Assembly: GCA_965215355.1 (NCBI GenBank)
Contig: CBDCDJ010000007.1
Location: forward strand, 1,798,001-1,862,000
Direction: 5' to 3'
From: CBDCDJ01 sp965215355
Lineage (GTDB): Bacteria; Deinococcota; Deinococci; Deinococcales; Trueperaceae
Length of the DNA stretch: 64,000 nucleotides
Positions 1-8,217 of the stretch are shown here, one piece after another (position 1 is the stretch's first letter; each line of letters opens with the position of its first letter). The notes beneath the pieces were generated by a model, which saw only the letters and a program-made list of their open reading frames with translations, made no database searches and had not been told where the DNA came from. The position numbers and the translations under genes were made by a program.

Positions 1-172
1 AGTTTTAGGGTCGACATTTTAGGCTCCTCGAGTGGCTTTGTGTCGCAATAGCTTGGAGCAGTTTCACGAGTTTTGCCATGCCTAGTTACTGGCAAGGGGT
101 ACTCTTCTCAGCTTAGCTTTGTTCTTTATCCTTGCGCTCAATGGGCAGAGTACGAACCCGCACTTTTGCATC

Positions 173-496
173 TTAAATAACCACTGCGCCCTTTCCCAAA
201 TCTTTCCGGCAGGTTGCCAACACCTCAAGCAAGCGCAGTTGCAACTTTTCTGCTCGCAACGTTCTGGTCCGTAAGATAATCACGCTCGGCGTGCTTTCGC
301 CTGATGCAGCCAATAAATCAGTGAAGTCCAAAGCAAAGGTCAGAACAACGTGCTCCTGCTCTTTTGCATAAGAAAGAATATCCGAATCGGGCGTGTTTGG
401 TTTGCCGACATTCGCCCAGTGGACGGCAGCATGATTGTTTTCGCTAAAGAACTTAGCCCATGCGGGAGACAAATTCATATCGAGCAAAAGCCTCAC
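173..496 (-). CDS. DUF5615 PIN-like protein, probable toxin
   Basis: A 107-aa protein with a GTG start. The N-terminal LLLDMNLSP stretch and a second acidic block (ALDFTDL, about residues 55-61) fit the DUF5615 family, whose members have a PIN-like nuclease fold and act as VapC-type toxins in several pairs; that role here is inferred from the family. It starts 5 bp after the DUF433 stop codon with no ribosome-binding site of its own, so translation is probably coupled to that gene. The expected target is RNA, but nothing in the sequence shows which one. Confidence 0.8.
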   Translation of the reverse strand: MRLLLDMNLSPAWAKFFSENNHAAVHWANVGKPNTPDSDILSYAKEQEHVVLTFALDFTDLLAASGESTPSVIILRTRTLRAEKLQLRLLEVLATCRKDLGKGAVVI

Positions 497-501
497 AGCT
501 T

Positions 502-720
502 TTAAAGAGCGAGTTCGCGTTCTTCGACACGCCAGGCGGCGTAGTGCAGAGCAGCGCCGATATCTTCGGGCTCGAGATAGGGATAAAGCCTCAAAATTTC
601 TTCAGGTGTATGGTCGGTGAGTAAGGTCAAAACAGCGCCCACCGTCACCCTCATCCCGCGAATGCAAGCTCTGCCGCCCATGATGTTGGCGTCGTGTGTG
701 ATGCGGTCTAAAAAATCCAT
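502..720 (-). CDS. DUF433 protein, probable antitoxin of DUF5615
   Basis: The core (MGGRACIRGMRVTV, then the TPEEILRLYPYLEPEDI helix region) is characteristic of DUF433, a winged-helix/VapB45-like family that is the usual partner of DUF5615. I start it at ATG 720 (72 aa) rather than at an upstream in-frame codon at 753. The family normally begins at this MDFLDRI-type segment, and a TATACT -10 box ends 6 nt before ATG 720, which would make it leaderless. As the first gene of the pair it would neutralise the downstream toxin and probably repress its own promoter. Confidence 0.8.
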   Translation of the reverse strand: MDFLDRITHDANIMGGRACIRGMRVTVGAVLTLLTDHTPEEILRLYPYLEPEDIGAALHYAAWRVEERELAL

Positions 721-726
721 AAACTT

Positions 727-732
727 AGTATA
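727..732 (-). promoter_or_regulatory. -10 box of leaderless DUF433/DUF5615 transcript
   Basis: TATACT read on the minus strand, 6 nt before ATG 720. There is no Shine-Dalgarno and no convincing -35 box. Confidence 0.55.
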
Positions 733-795
733 CTTCAGTGCGACCGTCGGCATTATTAAGGGTCGTGATAAAGCAAGCGCAGCCTAACGGCGTCG

Positions 796-1596
796 TCAGC
801 GCATCTCCCAATATTGGCAGTTGTCACCGAGTAACGTTGTGCCGTAATACTCCACCTCGCGCAACTGAGGAAAGCGCTTGAAATCTAGGTAGGGTGCTCG
901 GCAGTGCGGGCACAGCAGCGGGTTGAAGTAGGCGAAACGTCCCCCGCATTTTTCGCACGGCGGCAACTTGGTTTCGAGGGACGCCAGTTTTTCTAAGTCG
1001 GGGGGCTCGAGCAACCCCGGCGAGTCGGGATGCTGCGTCATAAGCGTGTGCGTGCCCGCGTCGCAAAAAAAGTAAGCGACATCCATAAAACCCGCATGAA
1101 AGGGCGAAAGCATGAAACTCTTTCGGCAACGGTCGCAGCGGCAGGCCAGCTTGACGTTGCTCGGCGTGATGGTGCCCTGAAAGTGCAGACCTCGGTAGAA
1201 AAAGCCTTTGCCGATAAGTGCAACGGGGTCGGCGGCGCACTCGGGCAAATAAAAGGGTTGGAAGCGCGCGGCGGGGTCGCCTGCGGCAAAGCTATCTTTC
1301 GCCTCGGCAGCTTTGGCCGAGCTGCCGAGCAGCCCATCAAACTCGACGGCGAAAGACTCATGCACGCGCAGGTTGAGGTGCAAAAATCTCCCCAACGATT
1401 TGAGTTCGCTCAGGTCGTGGTGACGGCTCTCACCCGCGCTGTCGGTGAGACTCAGCAGGGGATTGGGTGAGGCAAGCTCGAGCACAAACTCACGGCTGAA
1501 AGGAAGCCGTTTTTCGTCGACCGTGAAAAGGCGTTTGCCGTCCAGCGCGACGCTCAGCAGGGTCTTTTCAGGTGATTTTCTAAACGGGTTGAACAC
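796..1596 (-). CDS. hypothetical zinc-ribbon protein
   Basis: A 266-aa soluble protein with a GTG start and GGGAG 5 nt upstream. Three CxxC motifs (CDRC, CEKC and CPHC) in the C-terminal 120 residues suggest one or two zinc-ribbon sites; the N-terminal half has no motif I know. I do not recognise the family. It is the last gene of an overlapping minus-strand operon that starts with the NmrA-like gene at 3786, and it follows the membrane protein by 9 bp. The metal site suggests a binding or scaffold role, but no enzymatic function is supported. Confidence 0.7.
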   Translation of the reverse strand: MFNPFRKSPEKTLLSVALDGKRLFTVDEKRLPFSREFVLELASPNPLLSLTDSAGESRHHDLSELKSLGRFLHLNLRVHESFAVEFDGLLGSSAKAAEAKDSFAAGDPAARFQPFYLPECAADPVALIGKGFFYRGLHFQGTITPSNVKLACRCDRCRKSFMLSPFHAGFMDVAYFFCDAGTHTLMTQHPDSPGLLEPPDLEKLASLETKLPPCEKCGGRFAYFNPLLCPHCRAPYLDFKRFPQLREVEYYGTTLLGDNCQYWEMR

Positions 1597-1605
1597 TGAG
1601 GCTCC

Positions 1606-2004
1606 CTACACGAGAAGCAAATACGCAGCCACGCTGACAGCGCAAGCGCCCACAAAAAAGAGGCTCCCGAACACTATGACTCGGCTCCAGAAGCCTCTCG
1701 CCGGTGACCTGCGAGTCAGGAGCCAAGCGGGGACAAGGGCGAGAGGTAACAGCAGGGTGACGAGAATGGCCGTGCCCCAGGCACCGTCGGCGGGGATGGG
1801 GTTTTTGCCCAGGCGCGTCATCACGGCTTCGGTGGGTTCTACAAAAGCCGCGCCGGGCAGACCCAGCAGCGCGAAACCCAGCATCTCGAAGCCCAGCATC
1901 GTCAGGATGAGGCCCAGCCAGTGGTACCTGAACCGGACGACGATCAGGCTCGGCACGAGCACGACGACGAGGAGGACGACCAAGAGAACGACAAGCTCGA
2001 GCAT
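1606..2004 (-). CDS. small integral membrane protein
   Basis: 132 aa with about four hydrophobic segments (near residues 1-20, 30-50, 80-100 and 110-130) and short polar loops. ATG 2004 is preferred over a longer form starting at 2025 because it overlaps the upstream stop as ATGA, the junction style used throughout this operon. Family not recognised. Its position between a propeller-like protein and a zinc-ribbon protein suggests a joint envelope function, which is only inference. Confidence 0.65.
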   Translation of the reverse strand: MLELVVLLVVLLVVVLVPSLIVVRFRYHWLGLILTMLGFEMLGFALLGLPGAAFVEPTEAVMTRLGKNPIPADGAWGTAILVTLLLPLALVPAWLLTRRSPARGFWSRVIVFGSLFFVGACAVSVAAYLLLV

Positions 2005-2417
2005 CACTCGTCCTCGGACAGCCAAAGCACGCCGTGACCGCCCCGCCCGAGTTCTCGCATAACGCGACCTTCAGCGTCCATCAGCAGCGTGACGCCTGCC
2101 GCGTTGCGGTACCACGGGCTGCCGACGGCTGCGTCTACCGCGACAAAACGCCCGTCGGGCGAAAAGGCTCCGGCTACCTCCAGGGCTTCGTACAGCAGGG
2201 TTGCGCCCCGCTCGGCGTCCAGCCTGTAGAGTCGCGCGCTTCCGTCGTGGTTGAAAACGGTGAACAACGCCGAAGCCCCTGTCGTAGCGGTTACGTAGCC
2301 ACCGGGAAAGTCGCTGAGCAGTGTGAGTGCGCCCGTTTTCAAGTTCAAGCCTCTAAACGTCTTCTCGGTGGTATTCGCAGAACTGCCGAAGATGACGCTT
2401 TCAGTTTCGGCCCTCAA
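2004..2417 (-). CDS. beta-propeller-like (TolB/WD40-type) short protein
   Basis: 137 aa with repeated 'value of x' blades such as LYRLDAERGATLLYEA and GAFSPDGRFVAVDAA. The FSPDGR motif is typical of TolB-type propeller repeats. At this length it holds only two or three blades, so it is either a fragment of a propeller or a divergent small version. The start is TTG, overlapping the upstream stop as TTGA, and depends on translational coupling. Function unknown. Confidence 0.6.
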   Translation of the reverse strand: MRAETESVIFGSSANTTEKTFRGLNLKTGALTLLSDFPGGYVTATTGASALFTVFNHDGSARLYRLDAERGATLLYEALEVAGAFSPDGRFVAVDAAVGSPWYRNAAGVTLLMDAEGRVMRELGRGGHGVLWLSEDE

Positions 2418-2884
2418 GCCTTGAGGCGCGTGCTCTCGCGCTTGGCGTGGCCGTCTAAGTAAGCGAGCCAGCCCTTGACACTCAACTCGCCCAAGTCGTT
2501 GTGGCGAATTTTGCGGGTGGGGTCGACCTGCTGCGTTTGCAGCTCTCGGACAAGCTCGAGGGTTGTTCGCCTCGTGTCGGCGTAGGCGCGGGTCAGGTCA
2601 GCCAGCGAAGCGTCTTCAGGCGCGCGGTAGCCGCGGTAGCCGTCCGGCACGAACACTTCGCCGAGCGCCACGCGCAGCCGCCGCTGGCCCCAGCGCTCTA
2701 TCCCGACGACGTGGTTGGCGACTTCGCGGTTGCGCGGCGTGTCCGCGGCGGCTTCCAGACGGTTGGCAACTGCCACGCTCGAGCCTTCAAGGGATGCGGC
2801 TAGGTCTGCGAGCGAGCGGTTTTTGACCTGGCGCTCGAGCAGGGGGCGCAGCACGGCGCCGACGAGGTTGCCGATAAAACTCAT
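2414..2884 (-). CDS. DinB-like four-helix protein
   Basis: 156 aa. The pattern of a helical bundle with a mid-protein NHVVGIERWG segment and a C-terminal GWLAYLDGH segment matches the DinB/YfiT-like fold, in which three histidines bind a metal. DinB proteins are damage-inducible or thiol-transferase-like; nothing here identifies the substrate. ATG 2884 overlaps the NmrA-like stop (ATGA). A longer in-frame extension to 3103 is a shadow of that gene and is rejected. Confidence 0.7.
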   Translation of the reverse strand: MSFIGNLVGAVLRPLLERQVKNRSLADLAASLEGSSVAVANRLEAAADTPRNREVANHVVGIERWGQRRLRVALGEVFVPDGYRGYRAPEDASLADLTRAYADTRRTTLELVRELQTQQVDPTRKIRHNDLGELSVKGWLAYLDGHAKRESTRLKA

Positions 2885-3786
2885 GTGGCCTCCGGTTTCG
2901 GTACGGTTGCAGGTGTCTGCCAACAAGAAGCGTAGTCTCGCGCAAACTGCTCGAAAGACAGGGGCGCGCGCTCGAGCAGGCGCGCCGTTTCGGGCGTGAC
3001 GCGCGCGGCCAGGCCGAAACGGCACACCGTGTAGAGAGCGAGCATCACCCCGACGTAACCCGCCGGGTAACCGTCGTCGCGCATACGCCGCCAGAACCGC
3101 CACGGCGACGGGTTGGGGTAGCGGACGGGCCGCCGCAGCGTTTTGCTTAAGATGTCGGCGACCTCAAAGTAGCTGAGCGCCTCGCTCCCCGTCAGCTCAT
3201 AGGCTTTGAAGGCGTGGCCCGGCTCGGTCAGCGCTTTGACCGCGACGGCGGCGATGTCCCGAGTGTCGACAAAGCTCGTGCGCCCCCCGCCGGCGGGCAC
3301 GAAGACTTCGTCGCGCTCGGCGATGTCGCGGCGGTGGGTGGTGGACAGGTTCTGCATAAAAAAGCTGGGCCGCAACAGCGTCCAGGCCGGTCCCTGCGCC
3401 TTGAGGTCGTCCTCGACGCGGCGGTGGGGCACCACCCGGTTGCGCTCGGCACCTTGCAGCGACAAGAAGACGACGTGCTCGACGCCGGCGCTTCTAGCGA
3501 CGCCCAAGGCCGGGAGGATTTTTTGCGCCACGTCCGCAATCTGCGGCGGGCGAATCAGAAAGAGGGCCTGAGCGCCTGCGAAGGCCTCGCGGTAGGTGTG
3601 CTCGTCGCCGAACTCGAGCCGCACGTAGTCGGGGTCGGGACCGAAGCGCTTTTCAGCCTTTTCGGGGTCGCGCACCGCGACGCGGACGCGCGCCCCGCGT
3701 TTCAACAAGCCGCGCACCACGAATTCGCCGACGTTGCCGGTAGCGCCCGTGACGACCGTGACAGGTTCCGTGTCTACTGTTTCCAC
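2881..3786 (-). CDS. NmrA-like NAD(P)-binding oxidoreductase
   Basis: 301 aa. A Rossmann dinucleotide motif GATGNVG lies at residues 14-20, followed by VRVAVRDPEKA, the pattern of atypical short-chain dehydrogenases of the NmrA/SDR-a5 group (QOR2 and NAD(P)H-sensor relatives). The usual YxxxK catalytic pair is not evident, as is common in this group, so it may be a reductase or a redox sensor. The GTG start has TAAACT 6 nt upstream and no Shine-Dalgarno. It heads the operon running down to 796. Confidence 0.8.
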   Translation of the reverse strand: METVDTEPVTVVTGATGNVGEFVVRGLLKRGARVRVAVRDPEKAEKRFGPDPDYVRLEFGDEHTYREAFAGAQALFLIRPPQIADVAQKILPALGVARSAGVEHVVFLSLQGAERNRVVPHRRVEDDLKAQGPAWTLLRPSFFMQNLSTTHRRDIAERDEVFVPAGGGRTSFVDTRDIAAVAVKALTEPGHAFKAYELTGSEALSYFEVADILSKTLRRPVRYPNPSPWRFWRRMRDDGYPAGYVGVMLALYTVCRFGLAARVTPETARLLERAPLSFEQFARDYASCWQTPATVPKPEAT

Positions 3787-3792
3787 AATCCC

Positions 3793-3798
3793 AGTTTA
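3793..3798 (-). promoter_or_regulatory. -10 box, leaderless NmrA-like operon
   Basis: TAAACT read on the minus strand, 6 nt before GTG 3786. The -35 region is not recognisable. Confidence 0.5.
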
Positions 3799-4074
3799 GC
3801 CCCACACCGCATGTCGAAACAGTACCAAGCCGGCACAGGTTCAGAACGATTTAAGCGGCTCGAGCATTCTGTAGCGTTCGTTCCGCGGCGTTGCACCTCA
3901 GAAGCAGACTGTTCAGTACCGCCACCGGCAGATTGCACGCTCAACACCGAGTCGCCGCCGGGCTCGAGCCCGGCGGCCAGAACCGCGCACGGCTGAAAAG
4001 GGCCGGGGCGGAACCCTTGCGAGAGTGAATAATTTCAAAACGGCTGGGGGCTTGCTTTTTTGCGCTGCTTACCT
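3799..4074. other. gene-free spacer between divergent genes
   Basis: I find no coding signal or RNA gene here. It carries two CTCGAG sites (near 3862 and 3966) and, at its right end, the promoter of the 4088 gene. Frames open across it have no start signal or recognisable family. Confidence 0.5.
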
Positions 4075-4080
4075 TATTAT
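4052..4080 (+). promoter_or_regulatory. promoter TTGCTT-17-TATTAT, leaderless
   Basis: TTGCTT (4052-4057), a 17-bp spacer, then TATTAT (4075-4080), followed after 7 nt by ATG 4088. Transcription should start at or next to the start codon. Confidence 0.7.
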
Positions 4081-4087
4081 CTAAGGT

Positions 4088-4360
4088 ATGACTTGGCGAT
4101 ACGACGCAGGGCAGCACGTTTTGGACTACGGCGAGTTCGTTTTGAGCGCCTGGCTCGACCCCGCCACACCCATTCCGGGAGAAGACGATGAACTCGGCTC
4201 GGACGAGCATCCTTTCGTGTGGCTGTTTGAGGGCCGCCACAAAGAGGACGGTGTCGAGTTCCGTGGCACCCGCGAAACCCTCTCCGATGCTCAGGCCGCC
4301 GCCCTGCAGAAAGCGGCTTGGCTGTTGCCCGACGCGCTCGAGGCGGCGGTAGGTTTCTGA
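4088..4360 (+). CDS. hypothetical 90-aa acidic protein
   Basis: A small soluble protein with an acidic middle (PIPGEDDELGSDEHP) and no signal peptide or membrane segment. I do not recognise the family. The good promoter 7 nt upstream of ATG and the consistent GC-rich codon use argue that it is expressed. It stands alone, divergent from the NmrA-like operon. Confidence 0.6.
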   Translation: MTWRYDAGQHVLDYGEFVLSAWLDPATPIPGEDDELGSDEHPFVWLFEGRHKEDGVEFRGTRETLSDAQAAALQKAAWLLPDALEAAVGF

Positions 4361-4615
4361 GCGGGTTTTCAAGCAGAAGTTTCTGAGCGGTGGCTGACCC
4401 GAGCAGTGGGCTTCCAGACAAAGACTTGAGACCCTCACCCGAGCCGTGTCAAAAAACGGACGGGCGTGGTCCTCGAGAGTCCACAAAACAGCTTCACGGG
4501 TCGGGCGGCGTCTGCCGGCACCGTCGACTTCTTTCGTCGGCACCGCAAACCCTGCCCGTTGTGCGGAAGCGGCTCTTCGGGGCGCGCCGAAGCCAAGTCA
4601 GACGCTTTGAATTTT

Positions 4616-5599
4616 TTAAGGCAGCGCCGACACTTGAGCAGCGATGATGGCGTCCATCAAGCGGTCGCGCTCGTCGTCGACTTTTTGCCGTGCCGGGTCG
4701 GCGTCGTACCAGGCCATGATTTCCTCGGCCCCACGAGCGAACGGCGTCGGGGCGACGTAGTCGGGCACGATTCGTTTGATTTTGCTGTTGTCGAAGACCA
4801 TGCTGTGCGCCTTGTCGCCCAGAAGTCCTGCGCCCCAGCTTGCGTCGTAGGCGGCAATCACCTCCGAAGGAACGTGGACGATGTTCGCCGCCGTGCCCGC
4901 CGCCCGCGCCACCGTCTCATAAATCTGGTTCCAGGTCAGCAGTTCGTCCGAGGTGATGTGAAACGAGTTGCCGACGGCGTGCGGGTTGCCCAACAAGCCC
5001 ACGAACCCCCGGGCGAAGTCGCGGTGGTGGGTCAAGACCCATAGCGAGGTGCCGTCGCCGTGGACGACGACCTGTTTGCCCCGCCGCATCCGGTCGACGA
5101 CCGTGTAACCGCCCACCGGCAACGAGGTCCGGTCGTAGGTGTGTGAGGGCCGAACGATGGTCACGGGGAAGTGTTCGTCGCGGTAGGCTCGCATTAACCG
5201 CTCCTCGCAAGCGATTTTGTTGCGCGAGTAGTCCCAGTACGGGTTGTAGAGCGGGGTGGACTCGGTGACGGGCAGCGCGGCCGGCGGCGTCTGGTAGGCC
5301 GAGGCCGAACTGATGAAAACGTACTGCCGCGTCCTGTCTCTGAACAGACGCAGGTCGGTCTCGACGTGCTCGGGCTTAAACGCGACCCAGTCCACCACCG
5401 CGTCGAAGGTGTGGTCTCCCAGAGCCGCGCTTGCCGAGGCCTCGTCGCGGACGTCGCCCCGCAAGACCTGCGCACCGTCCGGCGGGGGTCGTGAGCTGTG
5501 GCCGCGGTTGAGCAGGTAAAGCTCGAGCCCGCGCTCCACAGCCAAACGCGAACAAGCCGAGCTGATGACGCCGGTGCCGCCGATGAACAGAACCTTCAT
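4616..5599 (-). CDS. NAD-dependent epimerase/dehydratase (extended SDR)
   Basis: About 327 aa from ATG 5599. The N-terminus MKVLFIGGTGVIS holds the Rossmann glycine motif, and YSRNK supplies the YxxxK catalytic pair in an extended SDR arrangement. Overall pattern resembles CSP41/nucleotide-sugar epimerase-like proteins; the substrate is unknown. The in-frame TTG at 5635 is rejected because the strong ribosome-binding site just upstream (GAGGAG) serves instead an out-of-frame 11-codon ORF whose stop overlaps ATG 5599 (ATGA). Confidence 0.8.
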   Translation of the reverse strand: MKVLFIGGTGVISSACSRLAVERGLELYLLNRGHSSRPPPDGAQVLRGDVRDEASASAALGDHTFDAVVDWVAFKPEHVETDLRLFRDRTRQYVFISSASAYQTPPAALPVTESTPLYNPYWDYSRNKIACEERLMRAYRDEHFPVTIVRPSHTYDRTSLPVGGYTVVDRMRRGKQVVVHGDGTSLWVLTHHRDFARGFVGLLGNPHAVGNSFHITSDELLTWNQIYETVARAAGTAANIVHVPSEVIAAYDASWGAGLLGDKAHSMVFDNSKIKRIVPDYVAPTPFARGAEEIMAWYDADPARQKVDDERDRLMDAIIAAQVSALP

Positions 5600-5631
5600 C
5601 GCTGAGTCGGTTCTTGACTGAGGTTGAACAT
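5598..5631 (-). CDS. possible 11-aa leader peptide of the SDR gene
   Basis: ATG 5631 reads MFNLSQEPTQR and stops at TGA. It has the only good Shine-Dalgarno of this locus (AGAGGAG, 5 nt spacing), and its TGA overlaps ATG 5599 of the SDR gene as ATGA. Ribosomes loaded here would reinitiate on the main gene. It has no run of a single regulatory amino acid, so a coupling role is more likely than classical attenuation. Confidence 0.45.
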
Positions 5632-5834
5632 GCAAACTCCTCTTTGGAAACCAGAGCTTAGAGTAGACAGCTTCACTATTAAACCTTTTTTGAAGTGAGG
5701 GAGTGGGTTGCCGGATGCCGTCAGAATCCCGTGACAGCGCGGCGGCTAAAACAACCTCGCTGAGCGATTGCCCTTACGGCTTCCCTGCCCAGTTTTCGGA
5801 CGCCCGCGACCAGCGAACAAGCCCGACGTTGGCG

Positions 5835-6797
5835 TCAGTAGCCGAGGTCTTTGTCCACCACGTTGAGCAGTTCTTCACCCTTGAGGTAACGTTCAAGGTT
5901 TTCCAAAAAGATGCCGAAGGCGCGCTCGTCGTAGTGAGGGCTCGAGCCCGCGTAGTGCGAGGTGACGATGACGCGGCCCGCGGTCCACAAGGGCGAGTCT
6001 TCAGACAAGGGTTCGTGTTCGAACACGTCGAGACCCACCCCGGCAAACTTGCCGGCCTCGAGGGCCTCGGCAAGCGCTGCCTCGTCAACCGTGCCGCCCC
6101 GGCCGATGTTGACGAGGCAGGCGCTGTCTTTCATCAAACCCAGTTCGCGCGCCCCGAACAGGTGATAGGTTTCGTCGGTCAGGGGCACGGTGAGGACGAC
6201 GGCGTCGGCGTCGGGCAGTTCGGCGTGCAAACGGTCCAGGCCGACCATCCTGTCGACGCCCGGCACGCTTTTCTCCGGGTGGCGGCGCAGGCCGACGACC
6301 CGCATCCCGAAGGCCCGGGCCAGCTGCGCCGTGCGCTCTCCGATAGCGCCGACGCCGACCAGCAGCAGCGTTTTGCCCTGAAGCTCGAACACGTCGCCGT
6401 TGCCCAGCTCGAGCCAACGCCTGTCCTGTTGCGCCTCGAGCGCTTGGGGAAGCTGCCGGGCGAACGCGAGCAGCAGCGCGAAAACGTGTTCGCTTATCTG
6501 GACGGGGTGGACGCCCGAAGCGTTGGTGAGGATGAAATTTTTGTCCCGCAGCTGTGAATAGTCGCGCAACCAGTCGGCACCGGCACCCCACTGCTGGAAC
6601 CACTCGAGGCGCAACATGTTTGCGAGCAAGGCTCTGGAAAAACTACCTGCCGCAATCTCGATGTCGGCCGCGCGCTCTTCAATCTCCCCGGCGTCCCGGC
6701 TGATGAGGATGTCGTAGCCCTCAGCGAGGGCCTCGAGCTTGGCAATACTTCCTTCGGGCAGGGTTTTTTCGTCAACGGCAATGAGCATAGTCGGCAT
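5835..6797 (-). CDS. D-2-hydroxyacid dehydrogenase (NAD-binding)
   Basis: 320 aa, normal for the family. The NAD-binding motif GVGAIG lies mid-protein, followed by the catalytic Arg in NIGRGG, Glu in FEHEPL and His in TSHYAG. These proteins reduce 2-keto acids or oxidise D-2-hydroxy acids (glyoxylate/hydroxypyruvate reductase-like); the exact substrate cannot be read from sequence. The ATG is preceded by TACCTT at 5 nt, so it may be leaderless. It stands as a single gene. Confidence 0.88.
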   Translation of the reverse strand: MPTMLIAVDEKTLPEGSIAKLEALAEGYDILISRDAGEIEERAADIEIAAGSFSRALLANMLRLEWFQQWGAGADWLRDYSQLRDKNFILTNASGVHPVQISEHVFALLLAFARQLPQALEAQQDRRWLELGNGDVFELQGKTLLLVGVGAIGERTAQLARAFGMRVVGLRRHPEKSVPGVDRMVGLDRLHAELPDADAVVLTVPLTDETYHLFGARELGLMKDSACLVNIGRGGTVDEAALAEALEAGKFAGVGLDVFEHEPLSEDSPLWTAGRVIVTSHYAGSSPHYDERAFGIFLENLERYLKGEELLNVVDKDLGY

Positions 6798-6802
6798 AGC
6801 CT

Positions 6803-6808
6803 AAGGTA
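6803..6808 (-). promoter_or_regulatory. -10 box, leaderless hydroxyacid dehydrogenase
   Basis: TACCTT read on the minus strand, 5 nt before ATG 6797. There is no Shine-Dalgarno. Confidence 0.4.
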
Positions 6809-6851
6809 ACAGATAAAGCCGGAAGCGTGTCCGACCTGAGGCGGACGAACC

Positions 6852-7733
6852 TCAGCCCGATGAAAAGAACTCGAGGCTGAGCCGGTTGACTTCTTCCGCC
6901 TCCTCGTGCTGCAGCCAGTGCGTGGCCTCACCGAAAGTGACGAGCCGGCCGTCGTCACAGAGCGCCACACTCTTCGCCGCCATCTCCGCCGACAAAAAAC
7001 GGTCTCGGACACCCCACAGCACCAGTGTCGGCACCTGGACCCTCGAGGGCGTTTCAGCGGCACGCGGCCGACTTTTAAACAATGCCCTTCTGAACAGCGC
7101 CCGGTACCAGTTCAGCATGGCGCTGAACGCGCCCGGCTGTGACCAAGCCTCGCGGTACCGCGCCAGGTCCTCAGCGCTGAACGTTCCCGGTCGGCTCGTC
7201 GTGACAAGCGCTCGTGTCGGCGCGCGCCAACCACCCAGCCGACTCAAACGTTCCGGTAACAAGGGCAGCTGAAAGAACAGCATGTACCAGCTTTTGAGAA
7301 GTTGTTCGGGGTCGCTGCGCAGGGTCGTCAAAAATACCTCCGGGTGAGGCGCGTTCAGGATGACGAGCTTCTCGACCCGCTCAGGTTGGGTAATGGCGAA
7401 CTGCCACGCCACCGCCGCGCCCCAGTCGTGGCCCATCACGTAGGCTTTATCTCGTCCGAGCGCGTTTATAAGCCCGTTGAGGTCGGCGACGAGTTCGCTC
7501 ACCTCATAGGCTTCGACGCTTTTAGGTTTATCGCTCAGGTTGTAGCCGCGCCCATCGGGGGCGACCACCCGGTAACCCGCCGCGGCCAGCGCGGGGATTT
7601 GTTTGCGCCAGCCGTACCAGAACTCCGGGAAGCCGTGCAGCAGCACCAGCAGGGGGCCGTCTTCGGGGCCGGCGACGACAGCGTGCAGGGTTACGCCGTT
7701 CGTGGCGATGAGGGATGATTCGAAGGTCGGCAT
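6852..7733 (-). CDS. epoxide hydrolase-like alpha/beta hydrolase
   Basis: 293 aa. HGFPEFWYGWR gives the oxyanion HGxP and GHDWGA gives an Asp nucleophile (D103) instead of Ser, the mark of epoxide hydrolases and haloalkane/fluoroacetate dehalogenases. D244 and H272 (ATHWLQHE) complete the triad, and Y150 and Y210 in the cap are suitably placed for epoxide ring opening. It would hydrolyse epoxides in the cytoplasm; a dehalogenase role is possible but less likely given the two cap tyrosines. Single gene. Confidence 0.85.
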   Translation of the reverse strand: MPTFESSLIATNGVTLHAVVAGPEDGPLLVLLHGFPEFWYGWRKQIPALAAAGYRVVAPDGRGYNLSDKPKSVEAYEVSELVADLNGLINALGRDKAYVMGHDWGAAVAWQFAITQPERVEKLVILNAPHPEVFLTTLRSDPEQLLKSWYMLFFQLPLLPERLSRLGGWRAPTRALVTTSRPGTFSAEDLARYREAWSQPGAFSAMLNWYRALFRRALFKSRPRAAETPSRVQVPTLVLWGVRDRFLSAEMAAKSVALCDDGRLVTFGEATHWLQHEEAEEVNRLSLEFFSSG

Positions 7734-7999
7734 GGCTGCTGCCCAGCGTAAACGATTCTGTCATCGAAGAGCGAGCTTGTGACCGCGAGCGCCTTTGCCA
7801 CAGACCGTTTTTGCCTTCTCGTCGTTCTTTAAAAGCCGGGACAGCTCAGGCAAAGGCTCTTTTCGCGTGGCATTCCGAGGTCGTCAACCAACCCTGCGGA
7901 ACTAAGCCCACCCGCCGAGGCTGGCGAGTGTGTCTGTTCTAAAAGCAAAAGACCCGGCTCGACACCGAGTGTTCCTTTTTGCGCTCCTCAAGGCTTTTT

Positions 8000-8074
8000 T
8001 GGTAGGCGCGGGCAGGATTGAACTGCCGACCCCCACAGTGTCAGTGTGGTGCTCTCCCGCTGAGCTACGCGCCT
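8000..8074 (-). tRNA. tRNA-Val (anticodon GAC)
   Basis: A 75-nt cloverleaf on the minus strand: acceptor AGGCGCG/CGCGCCT, D-stem GCTC/GAGC, anticodon stem CCACA/TGTGG with loop CTGACAC, T-stem GGCAG/CTGCC with loop TTCAATC, discriminator A and an encoded CCA. Anticodon GAC reads the valine codons GUC/GUU. It lies in the spacer before ftsE and no integrated element is visible next to it. Confidence 0.95.
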
Positions 8075-8194
8075 GAGAACGTCAACGTCAGGTCACACGG
8101 CCCGACGCTTTGGATTATTAAACGCTTTTGCGTTCGGCTTTGTCAAGCGCTCTCGAGACGCGCGAAAGCAAGGTAGAAAAGCTTGCCCCCGCCG

Positions 8195-8211
8195 CTGCAG
8201 GCAGGTACGAT
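8195..8211 (+). promoter_or_regulatory. ftsE promoter region ending in TACGAT, leaderless
   Basis: TTGCCC, a 17-bp spacer and TACGAT, which ends 6 nt before GTG 8218. The interval given covers most of the element, whose exact left end lies a few bases upstream. The start codon is thus at or near the transcript 5' end. Confidence 0.6.
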
Positions 8212-8217
8212 GAGCTC

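Noticed and set aside
2885..3103. N-terminal extension of the DinB-like protein
   Set aside because: It is antisense-free but overlaps the NmrA-like gene in another frame and is Arg/Ala-rich. ATG 2884 with an ATGA overlap is the natural start.
4466..5044. 192-codon ORF running into the SDR gene from the left
   Set aside because: Most of it is antisense to the SDR gene. A CPLCGSG stretch looked like a zinc ribbon but has no second half.
7940..7999. Terminator downstream of tRNA-Val
   Set aside because: Only a 4-bp CTCG/CGAG stem with a short T-run is visible, too weak to call.
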